From the NCBI GenBank assembly GCA_900315595.1, contig OMZQ01000006.1, positions 93,221 through 157,220 of the forward strand: a DNA stretch of 64,000 bases, in the 5' to 3' direction. This DNA comes from an uncultured Eubacteriales bacterium (GTDB taxonomy: Bacteria; Bacillota; Clostridia; Oscillospirales; Oscillospiraceae). Shown piece after piece: positions 25,969-35,912 of the stretch; the first letter of the stretch is position 1; each line of letters opens with the position of its first letter. The notes under the pieces were generated by a model, which saw only the letters and a program-made list of their open reading frames with translations, did not search any database and had not been told where the DNA came from. A program made the translations under genes and the position numbers.

Positions 25969-26565
25969 TTACTTGGAGTACAACTCGACGATGAGGTGCT
26001 CAGCGATCTCGAAGTCGATGTCGTCTCTGGCGGGCAGAGCCAGGACCTTGCCCTGAAGGGTATTCTTGTCGCGGTCGAGCCACTTGGGAGCGGCGATGAA
26101 AGCGTCGTCTTCCTTCAGCTTCTTATAGAAGTTGTTCTGGGCACTCTTCTCGCAGACGGCAATGACGTCGCCGGTACGGACGGAGTAGGAAGGAATGTTG
26201 ACGCGCTTGCCGTTGACGGTGAAGTGGCCGTGGTTCACCAGCTGTCTGGCCTGACGGCGGGTGTTGGCGAAGCCGAGACGGTAGACCACGTTGTCCAGAC
26301 GGCGCTCGATCAGGCTCAGCAGGACCTCACCGGTGTTGCCGCCGGCGCGGGAAGCCTTCTCGTAGTAAGCACGGAACTGCTTCTCGAGAATGCCGTAGAC
26401 GAACTTGACCTTCTGCTTCTCGGTCAGCTGCATGGCGTACTCAGACTTCTTGGCTCTTCTCTGGCCGCCGGGGTTCTTCTTGGAGTTCTTGGCGTAGCCC
26501 ATGGCCGCGGGCGAGACGCCCAAGGTGCGGCAGCGCTTCAGAACGGGTTGCGTATTCTTAGCCAT
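25969..26565 (-). CDS. rpsD: 30S ribosomal protein S4 (uS4)
   Basis: 198 residues. It binds 16S rRNA early in assembly. The S4 RNA-binding domain is visible as [39 protein letters not shown]. The N-terminus has a single Cys (KRCRTLG) and therefore lacks the zinc cluster of C+ forms. It is 20 bp after rpsK. Confidence 0.98.
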   Translation of the reverse strand: MAKNTQPVLKRCRTLGVSPAAMGYAKNSKKNPGGQRRAKKSEYAMQLTEKQKVKFVYGILEKQFRAYYEKASRAGGNTGEVLLSLIERRLDNVVYRLGFANTRRQARQLVNHGHFTVNGKRVNIPSYSVRTGDVIAVCEKSAQNNFYKKLKEDDAFIAAPKWLDRDKNTLQGKVLALPARDDIDFEIAEHLIVELYSK

Positions 26566-26585
26566 TTAATTGTTCCTCCTTCTCA

Positions 26586-26987
26586 TCAGACGCGGCGTCT
26601 CTTCGGAGGACGGCAGCCATTGTGGGCAATGGGGGTGACGTCCTTGATGGAGACGACTTCCAGACCGGCAGCCTGGAGGGCGCGGATCGCGGCCTCACGG
26701 CCCTGGCCGGGGCCCTTGACGTAGACGGCGACAGTCTTCAGACCGCAGCTGTCAATGGCAGCTTTCGCAGCGGTCTCTGCGCACATCTGCGCGGCGTACG
26801 GGGTAGACTTTCTGCTTCCGCGGAAGCCCAGTCCACCGGAGGAGGCCCAGGACAGCGCATTACCGTTCAGATCGGTAATGGTGACCATGGTGTTGTTGAA
26901 AGAGGAGCGGATATGCGCAGCACCCTTTTCAATGTTCTTGCGCTCGCGACGGCGCTTGACAACCTTCTTAGCAGCAGCTTTTGCCAT
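26586..26987 (-). CDS. rpsK: 30S ribosomal protein S11 (uS11)
   Basis: 133 residues. Typical central stretch [43 protein letters not shown] and ending [18 protein letters not shown]. It is located on the 30S platform. It is 15 bp after rpsM. Confidence 0.99.
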   Translation of the reverse strand: MAKAAAKKVVKRRRERKNIEKGAAHIRSSFNNTMVTITDLNGNALSWASSGGLGFRGSRKSTPYAAQMCAETAAKAAIDSCGLKTVAVYVKGPGQGREAAIRALQAAGLEVVSIKDVTPIAHNGCRPPKRRRV

Positions 26988-27002
26988 ATCTTATTCCCCT
27001 CC

Positions 27003-27371
27003 TTACTTCTTCTTGTTGGCGATGGTCTTCTTCGGGCCCTTGCGGGTACGGGCGTTGGTCTTGGTTCTCTGACCACGCACGGGAAGGCCTCTTCTGTGGC
27101 GAATGCCACGGTAGCAGCCGATCTCGGTCAGCCGCTTGATGTTCATGGCGTACTCACGGCGGAGATCGCCTTCGATGGTGTAGTTCTTATCGATAATGTC
27201 ACGCAGAGCGGCTTCGTCGGCCTCGGTCAGGTCCTTGACGCGAGTGTCAGGGTTGATGTTGGCGGCCTTGAGAATGTCGTTCGCGCTCTTTCTGCCGATG
27301 CCGTAGATATAAGTCAAGCCAATCTCGACTCTCTTTTCGCGGGGCAGGTCAATACCAGCAATTCTTGCCAT
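27003..27371 (-). CDS. rpsM: 30S ribosomal protein S13 (uS13)
   Basis: 122 residues. [25 protein letters not shown] start, helix-two-turn-helix region, and [23 protein letters not shown] tail that contacts P-site tRNA. It follows rpmJ by 21 bp. Confidence 0.99.
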   Translation of the reverse strand: MARIAGIDLPREKRVEIGLTYIYGIGRKSANDILKAANINPDTRVKDLTEADEAALRDIIDKNYTIEGDLRREYAMNIKRLTEIGCYRGIRHRRGLPVRGQRTKTNARTRKGPKKTIANKKK

Positions 27372-27392
27372 GTTTTTTCGAGCACCTCCTAT

Positions 27393-27506
27393 TTAGCCCT
27401 GTCTCTGCTTGTGCTTGGGATTTTCACAAATTACCATTACGCGGCCATGGCGTTTAATGACTTTGCATTTTTCGCACATGGGCTTCACGGACGGTCTGAC
27501 TTTCAT
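27393..27506 (-). CDS. rpmJ: 50S ribosomal protein L36 (bL36)
   Basis: 37 residues, read directly from the sequence: starts [20 protein letters not shown] and ends with [10 protein letters not shown] before TAA. The zinc ligands CxxC (11, 14), Cys-27 and His-32 are present, so it is the zinc (C+) form. It lies between infA and rpsM, as expected; it is short enough to be missed by length cut-offs. Confidence 0.97.
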   Translation of the reverse strand: MKVRPSVKPMCEKCKVIKRHGRVMVICENPKHKQRQG

Positions 27507-27538
27507 AGTGTTTTAACCTCCATTTGACAACAGCTTGT

Positions 27539-27757
27539 CTATTTACTTCTCCATGTGATGCGACCCAACGTCAGGTCATAAGGCGACATCTGTACGGTCA
27601 CCTTGTCACCGGGCAAGATCTTGATATAGTTCATACGAAGCTTGCCGGAAATGTGTGCCAGAATGGTATGCCCGCCGCCGATATCGACAGAGAACGTAGC
27701 ATTCGGCAGTGCATCGGTTACGATGCCCTCAAGTTCAATTACATCGTCTTTTGCCAA
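27539..27757 (-). CDS. infA: Translation initiation factor IF-1
   Basis: 72 residues, S1/OB-fold protein that blocks the A site during initiation. [50 protein letters not shown] is typical. The start codon is TTG at 27757, with AAGGAGG about 10 nt upstream; no ATG is available at the right place. The site overlaps the end of the KOW-protein gene. Confidence 0.97.
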   Translation of the reverse strand: MAKDDVIELEGIVTDALPNATFSVDIGGGHTILAHISGKLRMNYIKILPGDKVTVQMSPYDLTLGRITWRSK

Positions 27758-27763
27758 GCTATT

Positions 27764-28048
27764 TTAACCTCCTTGGTCTTGACACAGGGCCTGACAGGAC
27801 GCCAGGTCCCTTCGTAATTCCCTGTTGCATACCCGCTCGCCGCGTAAAAGCTTTTCGGCGGTCGGGGATGCGGTCCGAGTGACGAAGCGCAGATGCTTGA
27901 AGCTCTTGCGCTTCGGGTGTTCGAGCTTTCTGTCTTTTCCGTTCGCGAGCAGGGCGTACGCACCTTCCGTTCTTATCACGTAGAACAGTTTGCCCCTGTC
28001 GCGTCCGGCGGTTGACTCAATGATGTCCGATTGGGAGATCCCATTCAT
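27764..28048 (-). CDS. KOW-domain RNA-binding protein (L14e/L6e/L27e-like)
   Basis: 94 residues. The N-terminal half carries a KOW-type motif (DIIESTAGRDRGKLFYVIR, then NGKDRKLEHPKRKSFKHLRF). Such small proteins are commonly encoded between map and infA in Clostridia; their exact role at the ribosome is not settled. The C-terminal 35 residues are Arg/Cys-rich (CNRELRRDLASCQALCQDQGG) and may be lineage-specific. The start lies 3 bp after map, with the ribosome binding site inside the map 3' end, so the genes are coupled. Confidence 0.85.
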   Translation of the reverse strand: MNGISQSDIIESTAGRDRGKLFYVIRTEGAYALLANGKDRKLEHPKRKSFKHLRFVTRTASPTAEKLLRGERVCNRELRRDLASCQALCQDQGG

Positions 28049-28051
28049 GGA

Positions 28052-28807
28052 TCAAAGCTCCTCGGAGACGGTGAGGATTTCCGGCTCGCCGTCGGTGATG
28101 AGGATCGAGTTCTCGTAATGGGCCGCGAGCTTTCCGTCCGCAGTCACCGTCGTCCAGCCGTCCTTGAGGACGCGGACGTCATAGGTCCCCATGTTGACCA
28201 TGGGCTCGACTGCGATGGTCATGTTCCTGACCAGTCTCGGACCCTTTCCGGGCGCTCCGTAATTGGGTACGGACGGTTCCTCGTGCAGGTGCTCGCCTAC
28301 GCCGTGACCTACGAAGGCGCGAACCACGGAGAAGCCGTTTGCCTCCACATACGTTTGGACCGCATGGGAGATGTCAGAGACTCTGTTTCCCTGACGTGCG
28401 AATTTGATGCCTTCGAAAAAGCTTTGCTTCGTGACGTCAATCAGCCTCTGCGCCTCGTCGGAGATCCGACCGCAGGCAAAGGTGGCGGCACAGTCGCCGT
28501 GAAAGCCCTTGTAATTGGCCCCCACGTCCACTGAGACGATATCGCCCTCTTTCAGTTCCCGGTTTCCGGGGATCCCGTGAATGATGACCTCGTTGACCGA
28601 GATGCACGCGCTCGCAGGATAGCCCTGGTAGTGCAGGAAGGAGGGCTTGGCGCCCTGAGAGACGATGAAGTCATGAACCGCCTTGTCGATCTGACCGGTC
28701 GTTACGCCGGGCCTTACCATTTTCCCGGCCAAAGCACGGGCTGCCGCGGTAATTTTACAGGCCTTACGCATTACTTCCAGCTCTCGCTGCGTTTTGATAG
28801 AAATCAT
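28052..28807 (-). CDS. map: Methionine aminopeptidase type I
   Basis: 251 residues. It removes initiator methionine from nascent proteins. Metal ligands are visible: Asp in VSVDVGANYKGFHGDCAATF (two Asp), His in FVGHGVGEHLHEEPSVPNYG, Glu in MTIAVEPMVNMG and Glu in ENSILIT. It sits 4 bp after adk and 3 bp before the KOW gene. Confidence 0.98.
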   Translation of the reverse strand: MISIKTQRELEVMRKACKITAAARALAGKMVRPGVTTGQIDKAVHDFIVSQGAKPSFLHYQGYPASACISVNEVIIHGIPGNRELKEGDIVSVDVGANYKGFHGDCAATFACGRISDEAQRLIDVTKQSFFEGIKFARQGNRVSDISHAVQTYVEANGFSVVRAFVGHGVGEHLHEEPSVPNYGAPGKGPRLVRNMTIAVEPMVNMGTYDVRVLKDGWTTVTADGKLAAHYENSILITDGEPEILTVSEEL

Positions 28808-28811
28808 ACGC

Positions 28812-29441
28812 TTACCTCAAGGCATTCATGATGTCGCGATGAACCGCTTCAATGGGTTGATTCCCTTCCACAAGCCGAAGCTTGCCGAGGTTCTCATAGA
28901 AGCCCTTGAGCGCTTCTGTCTGATTATGGTAGACGGTCAGTCTCTGACGGACTGTTTCGGGCTTGTCGTCCTTGCGAACGACCAGCTCACCGCCGCAGAG
29001 ATCGCAGATCCCGTCCTGTCTGGGCGGGTTTGCCGTAACGTGATAGCTCGCGCCGCAGACGCCGCAGACGCGGCGGCCCGTCATGCGCTGCTCGATCACA
29101 GCGTCTTCGATCTCGATGGAAACGACCCGGTCGATGCAGACCCCGAGCCGCTCCAGGCCCTCGGCCTGGGCGACGGTGCGGGGTACGCCGTCGAGGATGA
29201 ATCCGTTTTGGCAGTCGGCCCGGGCCACTCGCTCCCGGACGATGTCAAGAATGACGTCGTCGGGAACGAGCTGTCCCTGGTCCATCAGGCGCTTTGCCTT
29301 CTGGCCGGTCGGCGTGCCGTTCTTGATGGCTTCCCGCAGGATGTTGCCGGTAGAGATGGAGGGGATGCCCAGCTCCTTGGAGATGGTCTCCGCCTGCGTG
29401 CCCTTACCGGCACCCGGAGCTCCCAGCAGAATCAGCTTCAT
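28812..29441 (-). CDS. adk: Adenylate kinase
   Basis: 209 residues. P-loop GAPGAGKGTQAE at the N-terminus, DGVPRTVAQAEGLE, and a LID domain with four cysteines (CGVCGASYHVTANPP and CDLCGGE) that bind zinc, as in Gram-positive enzymes. It interconverts AMP, ADP and ATP. It lies between secY (13 bp) and map (4 bp). Confidence 0.98.
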   Translation of the reverse strand: MKLILLGAPGAGKGTQAETISKELGIPSISTGNILREAIKNGTPTGQKAKRLMDQGQLVPDDVILDIVRERVARADCQNGFILDGVPRTVAQAEGLERLGVCIDRVVSIEIEDAVIEQRMTGRRVCGVCGASYHVTANPPRQDGICDLCGGELVVRKDDKPETVRQRLTVYHNQTEALKGFYENLGKLRLVEGNQPIEAVHRDIMNALR

Positions 29442-29454
29442 GCCGAGTGCCTCC

Positions 29455-30747
29455 TTATTCGAGGAAGCCCTTGTAGTGGCGCATCAGCATCTGAGCTTCC
29501 ATCGCCTGAACCGTCTCAAGGGCAACGCCGACAACGATGATGACGGAGGTGCCGCCGATGGAGTAGGCCTCAAAGCCCTTGACCATGCCGAGCAGGATCG
29601 GGAGGATGGCAACGATGCCGAGGTAAATGGCGCCGAAGAGGGTGATCTTGTTGATGACCCGCTTGATGAAGTCGGAGGTCGGACGGCCCGGGCGGTAGCC
29701 GGGAATGAAGCCGCCGTTCTTCCGCAGGTTGTTGGATACCTCAACCGGGTTGTACTGGATCGTGGAGTAGAAGTAGCTGAACGCAATGATCAGGATCATG
29801 TACACCACGAGGTAGATCACGGAAGTGTTGCTGTAGATGTTCTTATACCGCCAGGTTTCGGTCGCGCCGGTGAAGGCCGCGATGGTCGCGGGCAGGCTGG
29901 CGACAGACTGGGCGAAGATGATGGGCAGAACGCCGCTCATGTTGACCTTGATGGGCAGGAAGGTGTTCTGACCGCCGTAGACCTTGCGGCCCACGACACG
30001 CTTCGCGTAGTTGACGGGGATGCGGCGCTCGGCCGCGGTGATGAAGACGATGAACATGACCAGGGCAACCATGCCGACGATCGCGATCAGAGCCACGTAC
30101 CAGGTCTGGCTGAAATTGTGGATCAGACCGTTGCCCAGGTTGATGAGCATGTCGGGCAGACGGGAGACGATATTGGCGAACAGGATCATGGAGATGCCGT
30201 TGCCGATGCCGAACTCGGTGATCTGCTCACCCAGCCACATAACCAGCGTGGAGCCGGCCATGAAGGAGAGGATGATGGTGATGGCGGACAGGGCGTTGTC
30301 CTGAACCATGATGGGGAACTGGGCGTTGGCGTTGCGGAGCATCATCCAATAGGCGAAGCCCATCAGAAGGCCCAGACCAACGGTGGTATAGCGGGTGATC
30401 TGCTCGATCTTCTTCTTGCCTTCCTCGCCGCCCTCCTTGGAGAGTCTCTCCAGGGCCGGGATGGCGATGGTCAGCAGCTGAATAATGATGGACGCGTTGA
30501 TGTAGGGCTGGATGGACAGAGAGAACAGCGTCGCTCTGGAGAAGGCCGAGCCGGACATCATGTTGAACAGACCGAGAATGCCGTTCTGGAGCTGGGACTG
30601 ATCAAACCACTGTTTCATCGCTTCGGTATTGACGAAGGGAACCGGAATGACGTTGCCCAGTCTGTAGAGCAGCAGGATGATGAACGTGAAGATGATCTTC
30701 TTGCGAAGATCGGCAATCTTCCACGCATTGCGGATGGTTGTAAGCAC
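29455..30747 (-). CDS. secY: Protein translocase subunit SecY
   Basis: 430 residues with about ten membrane helices; it is the protein-conducting channel. The start was placed at GTG 30747 (reading LTTIRNAWKIADLRKKIIFT after the initiator), 1 bp after the rplO stop, because this is where homologues begin; the frame is open further upstream from an ATG at 30777, but that lies inside rplO. Typical features include LLLYRLGNVIPVPFVN and RRIPVNYAKRVVGRKVYGGQNTFLPIKVN. Confidence 0.95.
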   Translation of the reverse strand: MLTTIRNAWKIADLRKKIIFTFIILLLYRLGNVIPVPFVNTEAMKQWFDQSQLQNGILGLFNMMSGSAFSRATLFSLSIQPYINASIIIQLLTIAIPALERLSKEGGEEGKKKIEQITRYTTVGLGLLMGFAYWMMLRNANAQFPIMVQDNALSAITIILSFMAGSTLVMWLGEQITEFGIGNGISMILFANIVSRLPDMLINLGNGLIHNFSQTWYVALIAIVGMVALVMFIVFITAAERRIPVNYAKRVVGRKVYGGQNTFLPIKVNMSGVLPIIFAQSVASLPATIAAFTGATETWRYKNIYSNTSVIYLVVYMILIIAFSYFYSTIQYNPVEVSNNLRKNGGFIPGYRPGRPTSDFIKRVINKITLFGAIYLGIVAILPILLGMVKGFEAYSIGGTSVIIVVGVALETVQAMEAQMLMRHYKGFLE

Positions 30748-30748
30748 C

Positions 30749-31189
30749 TTACACCACCTCGGCCTTTCCACCTGCATCTTCGATCTTTGCCTTTGCAGAT
30801 TCGGAGAAGGAAGCAGCCTTGACGGTCAGCTTCCGGGTGAGAGTGCCGTTGGCCAGGATCTTCAGGCCATTGGGGCACTCATGAATCATACCCTTCTCAA
30901 TCAGTGCAGCAGCGTCAACCACGGCACCGTCTTCAAACGCATTCAGAGCCGCAAGATTCACAGCGGTCAGGGGCTTGGCGAAAATGTTGTTGAAACCACG
31001 CTTGGGGATGCGGCGAGCCAGAGGCATCTGGCCGCCTTCGAAGCCGGCGCGGACCTTGCCGCCGGAGCGGGCTTTCTGGCCCTTGTGACCGCGGCCTGCG
31101 GTCTTGCCGTTGCCGGTGCCGGTTCCGCGGCCCTTGCGCTTGCCAACCTGGGTGGAGCCCAGAACGGGAGAGAGATCATGAAGTTCCAT
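30749..31189 (-). CDS. rplO: 50S ribosomal protein L15 (uL15)
   Basis: 146 residues. [47 protein letters not shown] Gly/Lys/Arg-rich N-terminus ([19 protein letters not shown]) and [16 protein letters not shown] are characteristic. 12 bp after rpmD. Confidence 0.99.
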   Translation of the reverse strand: MELHDLSPVLGSTQVGKRKGRGTGTGNGKTAGRGHKGQKARSGGKVRAGFEGGQMPLARRIPKRGFNNIFAKPLTAVNLAALNAFEDGAVVDAAALIEKGMIHECPNGLKILANGTLTRKLTVKAASFSESAKAKIEDAGGKAEVV

Positions 31190-31201
31190 TGTAGCTCCTC
31201 C

Positions 31202-31387
31202 TTATTCTTCAACTTCTTTGACTTCGAGCATGAACCCGATCTTGGCGATCTTGCCGCGGGTCATCTCGTTGTCGGGCTGCACGGTGCTCTGGCCGATCTT
31301 GCGAAGGCCGAGGGACTGCGCAGTCAGAATCTGCTTCTTGAGCCGACCATTGAGGCTCTTGACAAGCTTGATCTGTAACTTTGCCAT
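31202..31387 (-). CDS. rpmD: 50S ribosomal protein L30 (uL30)
   Basis: 61 residues from ATG 31387 (AKLQIKLVKSLNGRLKKQ), with AGGAGG upstream. A longer in-frame start at 31408 would overlap the rpsE end and adds residues not found in homologues. The body matches the bacterial short L30 (LRKIGQSTVQPDNEMTRGKIAKIG). Confidence 0.97.
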   Translation of the reverse strand: MAKLQIKLVKSLNGRLKKQILTAQSLGLRKIGQSTVQPDNEMTRGKIAKIGFMLEVKEVEE

Positions 31388-31400
31388 ATCAAAATCCTCC

Positions 31401-31925
31401 TTAGCCAACGATTTCTTCAGCGGTCTTGCCTCTGACGGCGGCCACCTGCTCGGGGCTCCGCAGAGACATCAGACCCTGCATGGCTGCCTTCACAACGTTC
31501 TGGGGATTGTTGGAACGCAGGCACTTGGTACGGATGTTGGTGATGCCAACAGCTTCCATAACGGCACGGACAGCGCCGCCGGCGATAACGCCGGTACCGA
31601 CGGCAGCGGGCTTCATGAGCACGCGGCCGGCGCCGTAGACGCCGATCACCTCGTGGGGGATGGTGGTGCCGGACAGGCTGACGGTAACCATATTCTTCTT
31701 CGCACTGGCAATGCCCTTCAGGATGGCCTCGGAAACCTCGGCGGCCTTGCCCAGGCCGTAACCGACGGTGCCCTTGCCGTCGCCAACCACGACGAGCGCG
31801 GAGAACTTTGCCACACGGCCGCCCTTGACGGTCTTGGAGACACGGTTCAGGTAAACGACCTTTTCGATCATCTCAGGTCCTTCATTGACCTGATTGTCTC
31901 TGTTGTCTCTTCTGCTATAAGGCAT
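31401..31925 (-). CDS. rpsE: 30S ribosomal protein S5 (uS5)
   Basis: 174 residues. [32 protein letters not shown] is the double-stranded RNA-binding-like region; [29 protein letters not shown] is the second conserved block. It is involved in decoding accuracy and mRNA unwinding at the entry channel. Confidence 0.99.
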   Translation of the reverse strand: MPYSRRDNRDNQVNEGPEMIEKVVYLNRVSKTVKGGRVAKFSALVVVGDGKGTVGYGLGKAAEVSEAILKGIASAKKNMVTVSLSGTTIPHEVIGVYGAGRVLMKPAAVGTGVIAGGAVRAVMEAVGITNIRTKCLRSNNPQNVVKAAMQGLMSLRSPEQVAAVRGKTAEEIVG

Positions 31926-31940
31926 GTTTCTATCCTCCTC

Positions 31941-32300
31941 TTAAAACTCGAGTCCGCCTTCGCGGGCGCCCTCAGCCAGAGCAGCAACGCGGCCATGATA
32001 GATATAGCCGCCGCGGTCGAACACGACCTCCGTGATGCCCTTTTCCTTGGCACGCTCTGCGAGCTTCAGGCCGACCTTCTTCGCAGCTTCCGCATTGCCG
32101 GTCGCGCCTTCGAACTCCTTCTCAAGGGTGGACGCGGACGTCAGGGTGACGCCGTTGACGTCGTCGATGATCTGGGCGTAGATGTTGGCGTTGCTTCTGA
32201 ATACGTTCAGGCGAGGTCTCTCCGGCGTGCCGGAGATCTTGCCGCGCACTCTCACGTGACGCTTGATGCGCTGTGCGTTTCTGTCAAACTTTTTAATCAT
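31941..32300 (-). CDS. rplR: 50S ribosomal protein L18 (uL18)
   Basis: 119 residues. [34 protein letters not shown] and [28 protein letters not shown] are typical; it binds 5S rRNA together with L5 (rplE, also in the operon). Confidence 0.99.
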   Translation of the reverse strand: MIKKFDRNAQRIKRHVRVRGKISGTPERPRLNVFRSNANIYAQIIDDVNGVTLTSASTLEKEFEGATGNAEAAKKVGLKLAERAKEKGITEVVFDRGGYIYHGRVAALAEGAREGGLEF

Positions 32301-32318
32301 AATTCAAGGCACCTCCGA

Positions 32319-32864
32319 TTACTTCTTCGCGCCAGTCTTGCCTTCCTTATGGCGGACAACTTCACTGGCGTACTTGATGCCCTTGCCCTTGTAGGGCTCG
32401 GGAGGTCTCTTACCTCTGACTTCGGCGGCGAACTGGCCGACGGCCTGCTTGTCGTAACCCTTGATGATGATCTTGTTGGGGGCGGGAACTTCAATTTCCA
32501 CACCGGCCGGGGGATCCATGTTCACGGGATGGGAGTAGCCGACGTTCAGGACCAGCTTCTTGCCCTCCAGAGCGGCACGATAGCCGACGCCGTTGACCTC
32601 GAGCTCCTTGGTGAAGCCCTTGTCCAGGCCGACGATCATGTTGTTGAGCAGGGTGCGGGTCAGGCCGTGCAGGCTCTTGCTCTCGTGGCTGTCGTCGGGA
32701 CGGGAAACGGTCACGGTCTGGCCGTTCTTCTCGATGACCATTTTGGGGCTGAGGGCCTGGGTCATGGTGCCTTTGGAATTCTTAACGGTAACAACGTTGT
32801 TTTCTGCGATCTCCACTTCCACACCTGCGGGAATGGTGATAGCCATTTTGCCGATTCTAGACAT
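32319..32864 (-). CDS. rplF: 50S ribosomal protein L6 (uL6)
   Basis: 181 residues. [20 protein letters not shown] start and the second-domain [30 protein letters not shown] block are characteristic. 15 bp after rpsH. Confidence 0.99.
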   Translation of the reverse strand: MSRIGKMAITIPAGVEVEIAENNVVTVKNSKGTMTQALSPKMVIEKNGQTVTVSRPDDSHESKSLHGLTRTLLNNMIVGLDKGFTKELEVNGVGYRAALEGKKLVLNVGYSHPVNMDPPAGVEIEVPAPNKIIIKGYDKQAVGQFAAEVRGKRPPEPYKGKGIKYASEVVRHKEGKTGAKK

Positions 32865-32879
32865 AGTCTCAGTCCTCCC

Positions 32880-33281
32880 TTACCAAATCATCGCAAGGAC
32901 TTCGCCGCCGATGTGAGCCGCGCGAGCAGCCTTGTCGGTCATGACGCCCTGGGAGGTGGAGATAATGGCGATACCCAGACCTCTGAGGACCTGGGGCAGC
33001 TCGTCGGCGCCGGCGTAACGGCGCAGGCCGGGCTTGGAAACGCGCTTCAGACCCTGGATGACGGGCTCGCCCTTGCCGAGGTACTTCAGCGTGATGTGGA
33101 TCATGCCCTGCGCGTCCTTCTTCTCGTCAACGGTGTAGGCCTTGATGTAGCCCTCGTCGAGCAGGATCTGCGCAATGGACTTCTTGAGGTTGGAGGCGGG
33201 AATGTCCACGCCTTCGTGCTTTGCAGTGCTGGCATTGCGAATGCGGGTCAGCATATCTGCAACGGGATCCGTGATTTGCAT
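32880..33281 (-). CDS. rpsH: 30S ribosomal protein S8 (uS8)
   Basis: 133 residues. [32 protein letters not shown] start and [32 protein letters not shown] end. It binds helix 21 of 16S rRNA and in some bacteria regulates the spc operon. It retains a good ribosome binding site (CAGGAGG), although 257 bp of unusual sequence separates it from rpsN. Confidence 0.99.
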   Translation of the reverse strand: MQITDPVADMLTRIRNASTAKHEGVDIPASNLKKSIAQILLDEGYIKAYTVDEKKDAQGMIHITLKYLGKGEPVIQGLKRVSKPGLRRYAGADELPQVLRGLGIAIISTSQGVMTDKAARAAHIGGEVLAMIW

Positions 33282-33538
33282 GTTTTATCCTCCTGTTTGA
33301 AGTTACCGGTCTGAAACCGGTTTGAGCATCGGGGTATCCAAGGGAATGAAAGAATGAAAGCATGAAAGAATGAAAGACTCGATCCATGCTTCATTCTTCA
33401 TTATCCCAGGGACTTCTGATGCCTGTTTACATTAAAATCAGTTTCAGGCAACAGGCATCAGGCAACCGGCAATAGGAGCTCAAACTCCCGTCTCCTATTC
33501 GACGATTGCCGATCTGACGATTGCCTCAAGCGCAGTGC
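33282..33538 (-). repeat. Repeat-rich insert between rpsN and rpsH
   Basis: A 257-bp non-coding stretch inside an operon whose other gaps are mostly 1 to 30 bp. It contains four tandem 8-bp units GAATGAAA or GCATGAAA (33344-33375); a near-palindromic partner of that block at 33385-33402; a perfect 12-bp inverted repeat CTGATGCCTGTT/AACAGGCATCAG (33416-33427, 33450-33461); an 8-bp inverted repeat AATAGGAG/CTCCTATT (33471-33478, 33492-33499); and two copies of GACGATTGCC (33501-33510, 33516-33525). No coding frame is credible. It looks like a small structured mobile or REP-type element. Confidence 0.7.
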
Positions 33539-33724
33539 TTACCAGGAAGCCTTGCGGATGCCGGGGATCTCGCCCTTGTAGGCCAGCTCGCGGAAGCAGA
33601 TACGGCAGATGCCGTAGTTCCGGAGGTAGGCGTGGGGACGACCGCAGATCTTGCAGCGGTTGTAGCGGCGGGTGGAGTACTTGGCCTCAGCCTGCTGCTT
33701 CAGGATCATAGCTTTTCTTGCCAT
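33539..33724 (-). CDS. rpsN: 30S ribosomal protein S14 type Z (uS14)
   Basis: 61 residues, the short zinc-binding form: [38 protein letters not shown] contains both CxxC pairs. 17 bp after rplE. Confidence 0.99.
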   Translation of the reverse strand: MARKAMILKQQAEAKYSTRRYNRCKICGRPHAYLRNYGICRICFRELAYKGEIPGIRKASW

Positions 33725-33741
33725 TGTTCGTTCCTCCCTGA

Positions 33742-34281
33742 TTAAGCGTAGAACGGAGCGCCGATCTGGCTCAGCAGCTCTTTCGCTTCTTCGTCGGTGT
33801 TGGCGGTGGTGCAGATCACGATGTTCATGCCGCGGATCTTGTCCACCTTATCGTACTCGATTTCGGGGAAGATGAGCTGTTCCTTGAGGCCCAGGGCATA
33901 GTTGCCGCGGCCGTCAAAGGCGTTGGGGTTGATGCCGCGGAAGTCGCGGACACGGGGCAGAGCCACGCTGAACAGGCGGTCCAGGAACTCCCACATCTTG
34001 TCGCCGCGCAGGGTGACCATGACGCCGACGTTTTCGCCCTCACGAACCTTGAAGTTCGCAACGGACTTGCGGGCCTTGGTGACGACCGGCTTCTGGCCGG
34101 TGATGGTGGCGATGTCCTTGCAGATCGCTTCGATTTCCTTGGCGTTGTTCTTGGATTCGCCGCAGCCCACGTTGACAATGATCTTGCTCAGGGTGGGGAT
34201 CTGCATGACGCTCTTGTACTCGAACTTCTTCATCAGAGCCGGAGCGATTTCTTCGGTGTACTTAACCTTCAGTCTTGCCAT
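33742..34281 (-). CDS. rplE: 50S ribosomal protein L5 (uL5)
   Basis: 179 residues from ATG 34281 ([19 protein letters not shown]), with GAGGAGG upstream; an in-frame ATG at 34317 overlaps rplX and is not used. Typical [14 protein letters not shown] and [32 protein letters not shown] stretches. Binds 5S rRNA. Confidence 0.98.
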   Translation of the reverse strand: MARLKVKYTEEIAPALMKKFEYKSVMQIPTLSKIIVNVGCGESKNNAKEIEAICKDIATITGQKPVVTKARKSVANFKVREGENVGVMVTLRGDKMWEFLDRLFSVALPRVRDFRGINPNAFDGRGNYALGLKEQLIFPEIEYDKVDKIRGMNIVICTTANTDEEAKELLSQIGAPFYA

Positions 34282-34298
34282 TTTGAAATCCTCCTCTC

Positions 34299-34607
34299 TT
34301 AAATCTCGTGACCGCACTTGCCGCGGCCGACGCGGGTCTTCTCACCGTTCTCGACCTTGTAGCCGACACGGACGCCCTTGCCGCACTTGGAGCAGTACAG
34401 AGCCACTTTATCGGCGCGGAGGGGGATCTCCTTGCGGATGATGCCGCTCTCGTCGCCCTGCTTGCGAGCCTTCTGGTGGACAGTGGCGACGTTGACGCCT
34501 TCGACGACCAGCTTGTTCTCGCGGGGCATGGCCACCAGGACCTTGCCCTTCTTGCCCTTGTCCTTGCCGGACAGAACAATGACGGTATCGTTCTTCTTAA
34601 TGTTCAT
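34299..34607 (-). CDS. rplX: 50S ribosomal protein L24 (uL24)
   Basis: 102 residues with the KOW motif [21 protein letters not shown] at the start. The C-terminal part carries CSKCGK and a later Cys (GRGKCG), a possible metal site seen in many Gram-positive L24 proteins. Confidence 0.99.
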   Translation of the reverse strand: MNIKKNDTVIVLSGKDKGKKGKVLVAMPRENKLVVEGVNVATVHQKARKQGDESGIIRKEIPLRADKVALYCSKCGKGVRVGYKVENGEKTRVGRGKCGHEI

Positions 34608-34619
34608 GGTGCGTCCCCC

Positions 34620-34988
34620 TTAAACGGTTTCGGGTGCGAGGGAGCAGATCTTCATGAAACCCTTGTCACGAAGCTCTCTGGCCACGGGCCCAAAAATACG
34701 GGTGCCTCTGGGGCTCTTGTCGTCCTTGATGAGAACGGCTGCGTTCTCGTCGAAGCGGACGTAGGTGCCGTCAGCGCGGCGGGTGCCCTTGGCGGTGCGG
34801 ACGATCACGGCGCGGCAGACCTCGCCCTTCTTGGCAGTGCCGCCGGGAGCGGCCTTGCGAACGGAGGCCACGATCACGTCGCCGATGTTGCCGTACTTGC
34901 GGCGGGAGCCGCCGAGCACGCGGATGCACTTAATTTCCTTGGCGCCGGTGTTGTCGGCAACCTTCAGATAAGTTTCAGCCTGAATCAA
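34620..34988 (-). CDS. rplN: 50S ribosomal protein L14 (uL14)
   Basis: 122 residues. [19 protein letters not shown] start and [29 protein letters not shown] end are diagnostic. Confidence 0.99.
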   Translation of the reverse strand: MIQAETYLKVADNTGAKEIKCIRVLGGSRRKYGNIGDVIVASVRKAAPGGTAKKGEVCRAVIVRTAKGTRRADGTYVRFDENAAVLIKDDKSPRGTRIFGPVARELRDKGFMKICSLAPETV

Positions 34989-35002
34989 TGTTGACGACCT
35001 CC

Positions 35003-35266
35003 TTACTTAGCCTTCTCGATGATCTCAACGAGTCTCCATCTCTTGTCCTTGGACAGGGGACGGCACTCCATCACCTTAACGGTATCGCCGATGCCGCACT
35101 CGTTGTTCTCGTCGTGGGCCTTCAGCTTATAAGTTCTCTTGACAATCTTTTTATACAGCGGATGTGCCACGCTGTCTTCCACTGCGACGACGATGGTCTT
35201 GTCCATCTTATCGGAAAGGACCTTACCAACCCTGGTCTTGCGGAAAGCTCTTGTATTTTCACTCAT
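35003..35266 (-). CDS. rpsQ: 30S ribosomal protein S17 (uS17)
   Basis: 87 residues. [39 protein letters not shown] is the conserved OB-fold stretch. 14 bp before rplN. Confidence 0.99.
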   Translation of the reverse strand: MSENTRAFRKTRVGKVLSDKMDKTIVVAVEDSVAHPLYKKIVKRTYKLKAHDENNECGIGDTVKVMECRPLSKDKRWRLVEIIEKAK

Positions 35267-35280
35267 TTTGCTTTACCTCC

Positions 35281-35478
35281 TCAGATTGCGGTCTCTTTCT
35301 CACGAATCACGGTCTTGATGCGGGCAATATCCTTCTTGACAACGTTGATCTTCAGGGGGTTGTCAAGCTGATTGGTCGCGTGCTGCATCCGCAGGAAGAA
35401 CAGATCCTTTTTCAGATCAGCCAGCTTGGATTCCAGCTCAGCGGTGGTCATTTCTCTTAATTCTTTTGCCTTCATCAT
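35281..35478 (-). CDS. rpmC: 50S ribosomal protein L29 (uL29)
   Basis: 65 residues. KAKELREMTTAELESKLADLKKDLFFLRMQHATNQLDNPLKI is typical. Two ATG codons in a row begin the gene; the first shares its A with the rplP stop (TAATG), so rplP and rpmC are coupled. Confidence 0.98.
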   Translation of the reverse strand: MMKAKELREMTTAELESKLADLKKDLFFLRMQHATNQLDNPLKINVVKKDIARIKTVIREKETAI

Positions 35479-35912
35479 TATTCACCACCATTCTCAGTTT
35501 CCGCGTCTTCCTTCTTGATGATGCGGGTGCGGATGGGCAGCTTGTGCTGGGCCAGACGCAGAGCTTCGTGCGCGACGTCCTCGGGAACGCCGCCGATCTC
35601 GAACATCACCTTCTGGTTCTTGACGACTGCAACCCAGAATTCGGGGGCGCCTTTACCGGAACCCATACGAACGCCGAGCGCCTTCTTGGAGACGGGCTTG
35701 TCGGGGAAAATCTTGATCCACACCTTGCCGCCGCGCTTGGTATAGCGGGTCATGGCGACACGGGCGGCTTCGATCTGATTGCCGGTGATCCAGCCGGGCT
35801 CGAGAGCCTGGATGCCGAACTCACCGTAGCTGACCTTGTTGCCGCGGGAGGCAGCGCCCTTCATGCGGCCGCGCTGAACTCTGCGGTACTTGGTTCTCTT
35901 GGGCATCAGCAT
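35478..35912 (-). CDS. rplP: 50S ribosomal protein L16 (uL16)
   Basis: 144 residues. [19 protein letters not shown] start, then GRMGSGKG-type block ([17 protein letters not shown]). It overlaps both neighbours by one base through TAATG junctions. Confidence 0.99.
   Translation of the reverse strand: MLMPKRTKYRRVQRGRMKGAASRGNKVSYGEFGIQALEPGWITGNQIEAARVAMTRYTKRGGKVWIKIFPDKPVSKKALGVRMGSGKGAPEFWVAVVKNQKVMFEIGGVPEDVAHEALRLAQHKLPIRTRIIKKEDAETENGGE

Noticed and set aside
33282..33538. A hidden small gene between rpsN and rpsH
   Set aside because: No frame has a ribosome binding site and a plausible start; the sequence is dominated by repeats.
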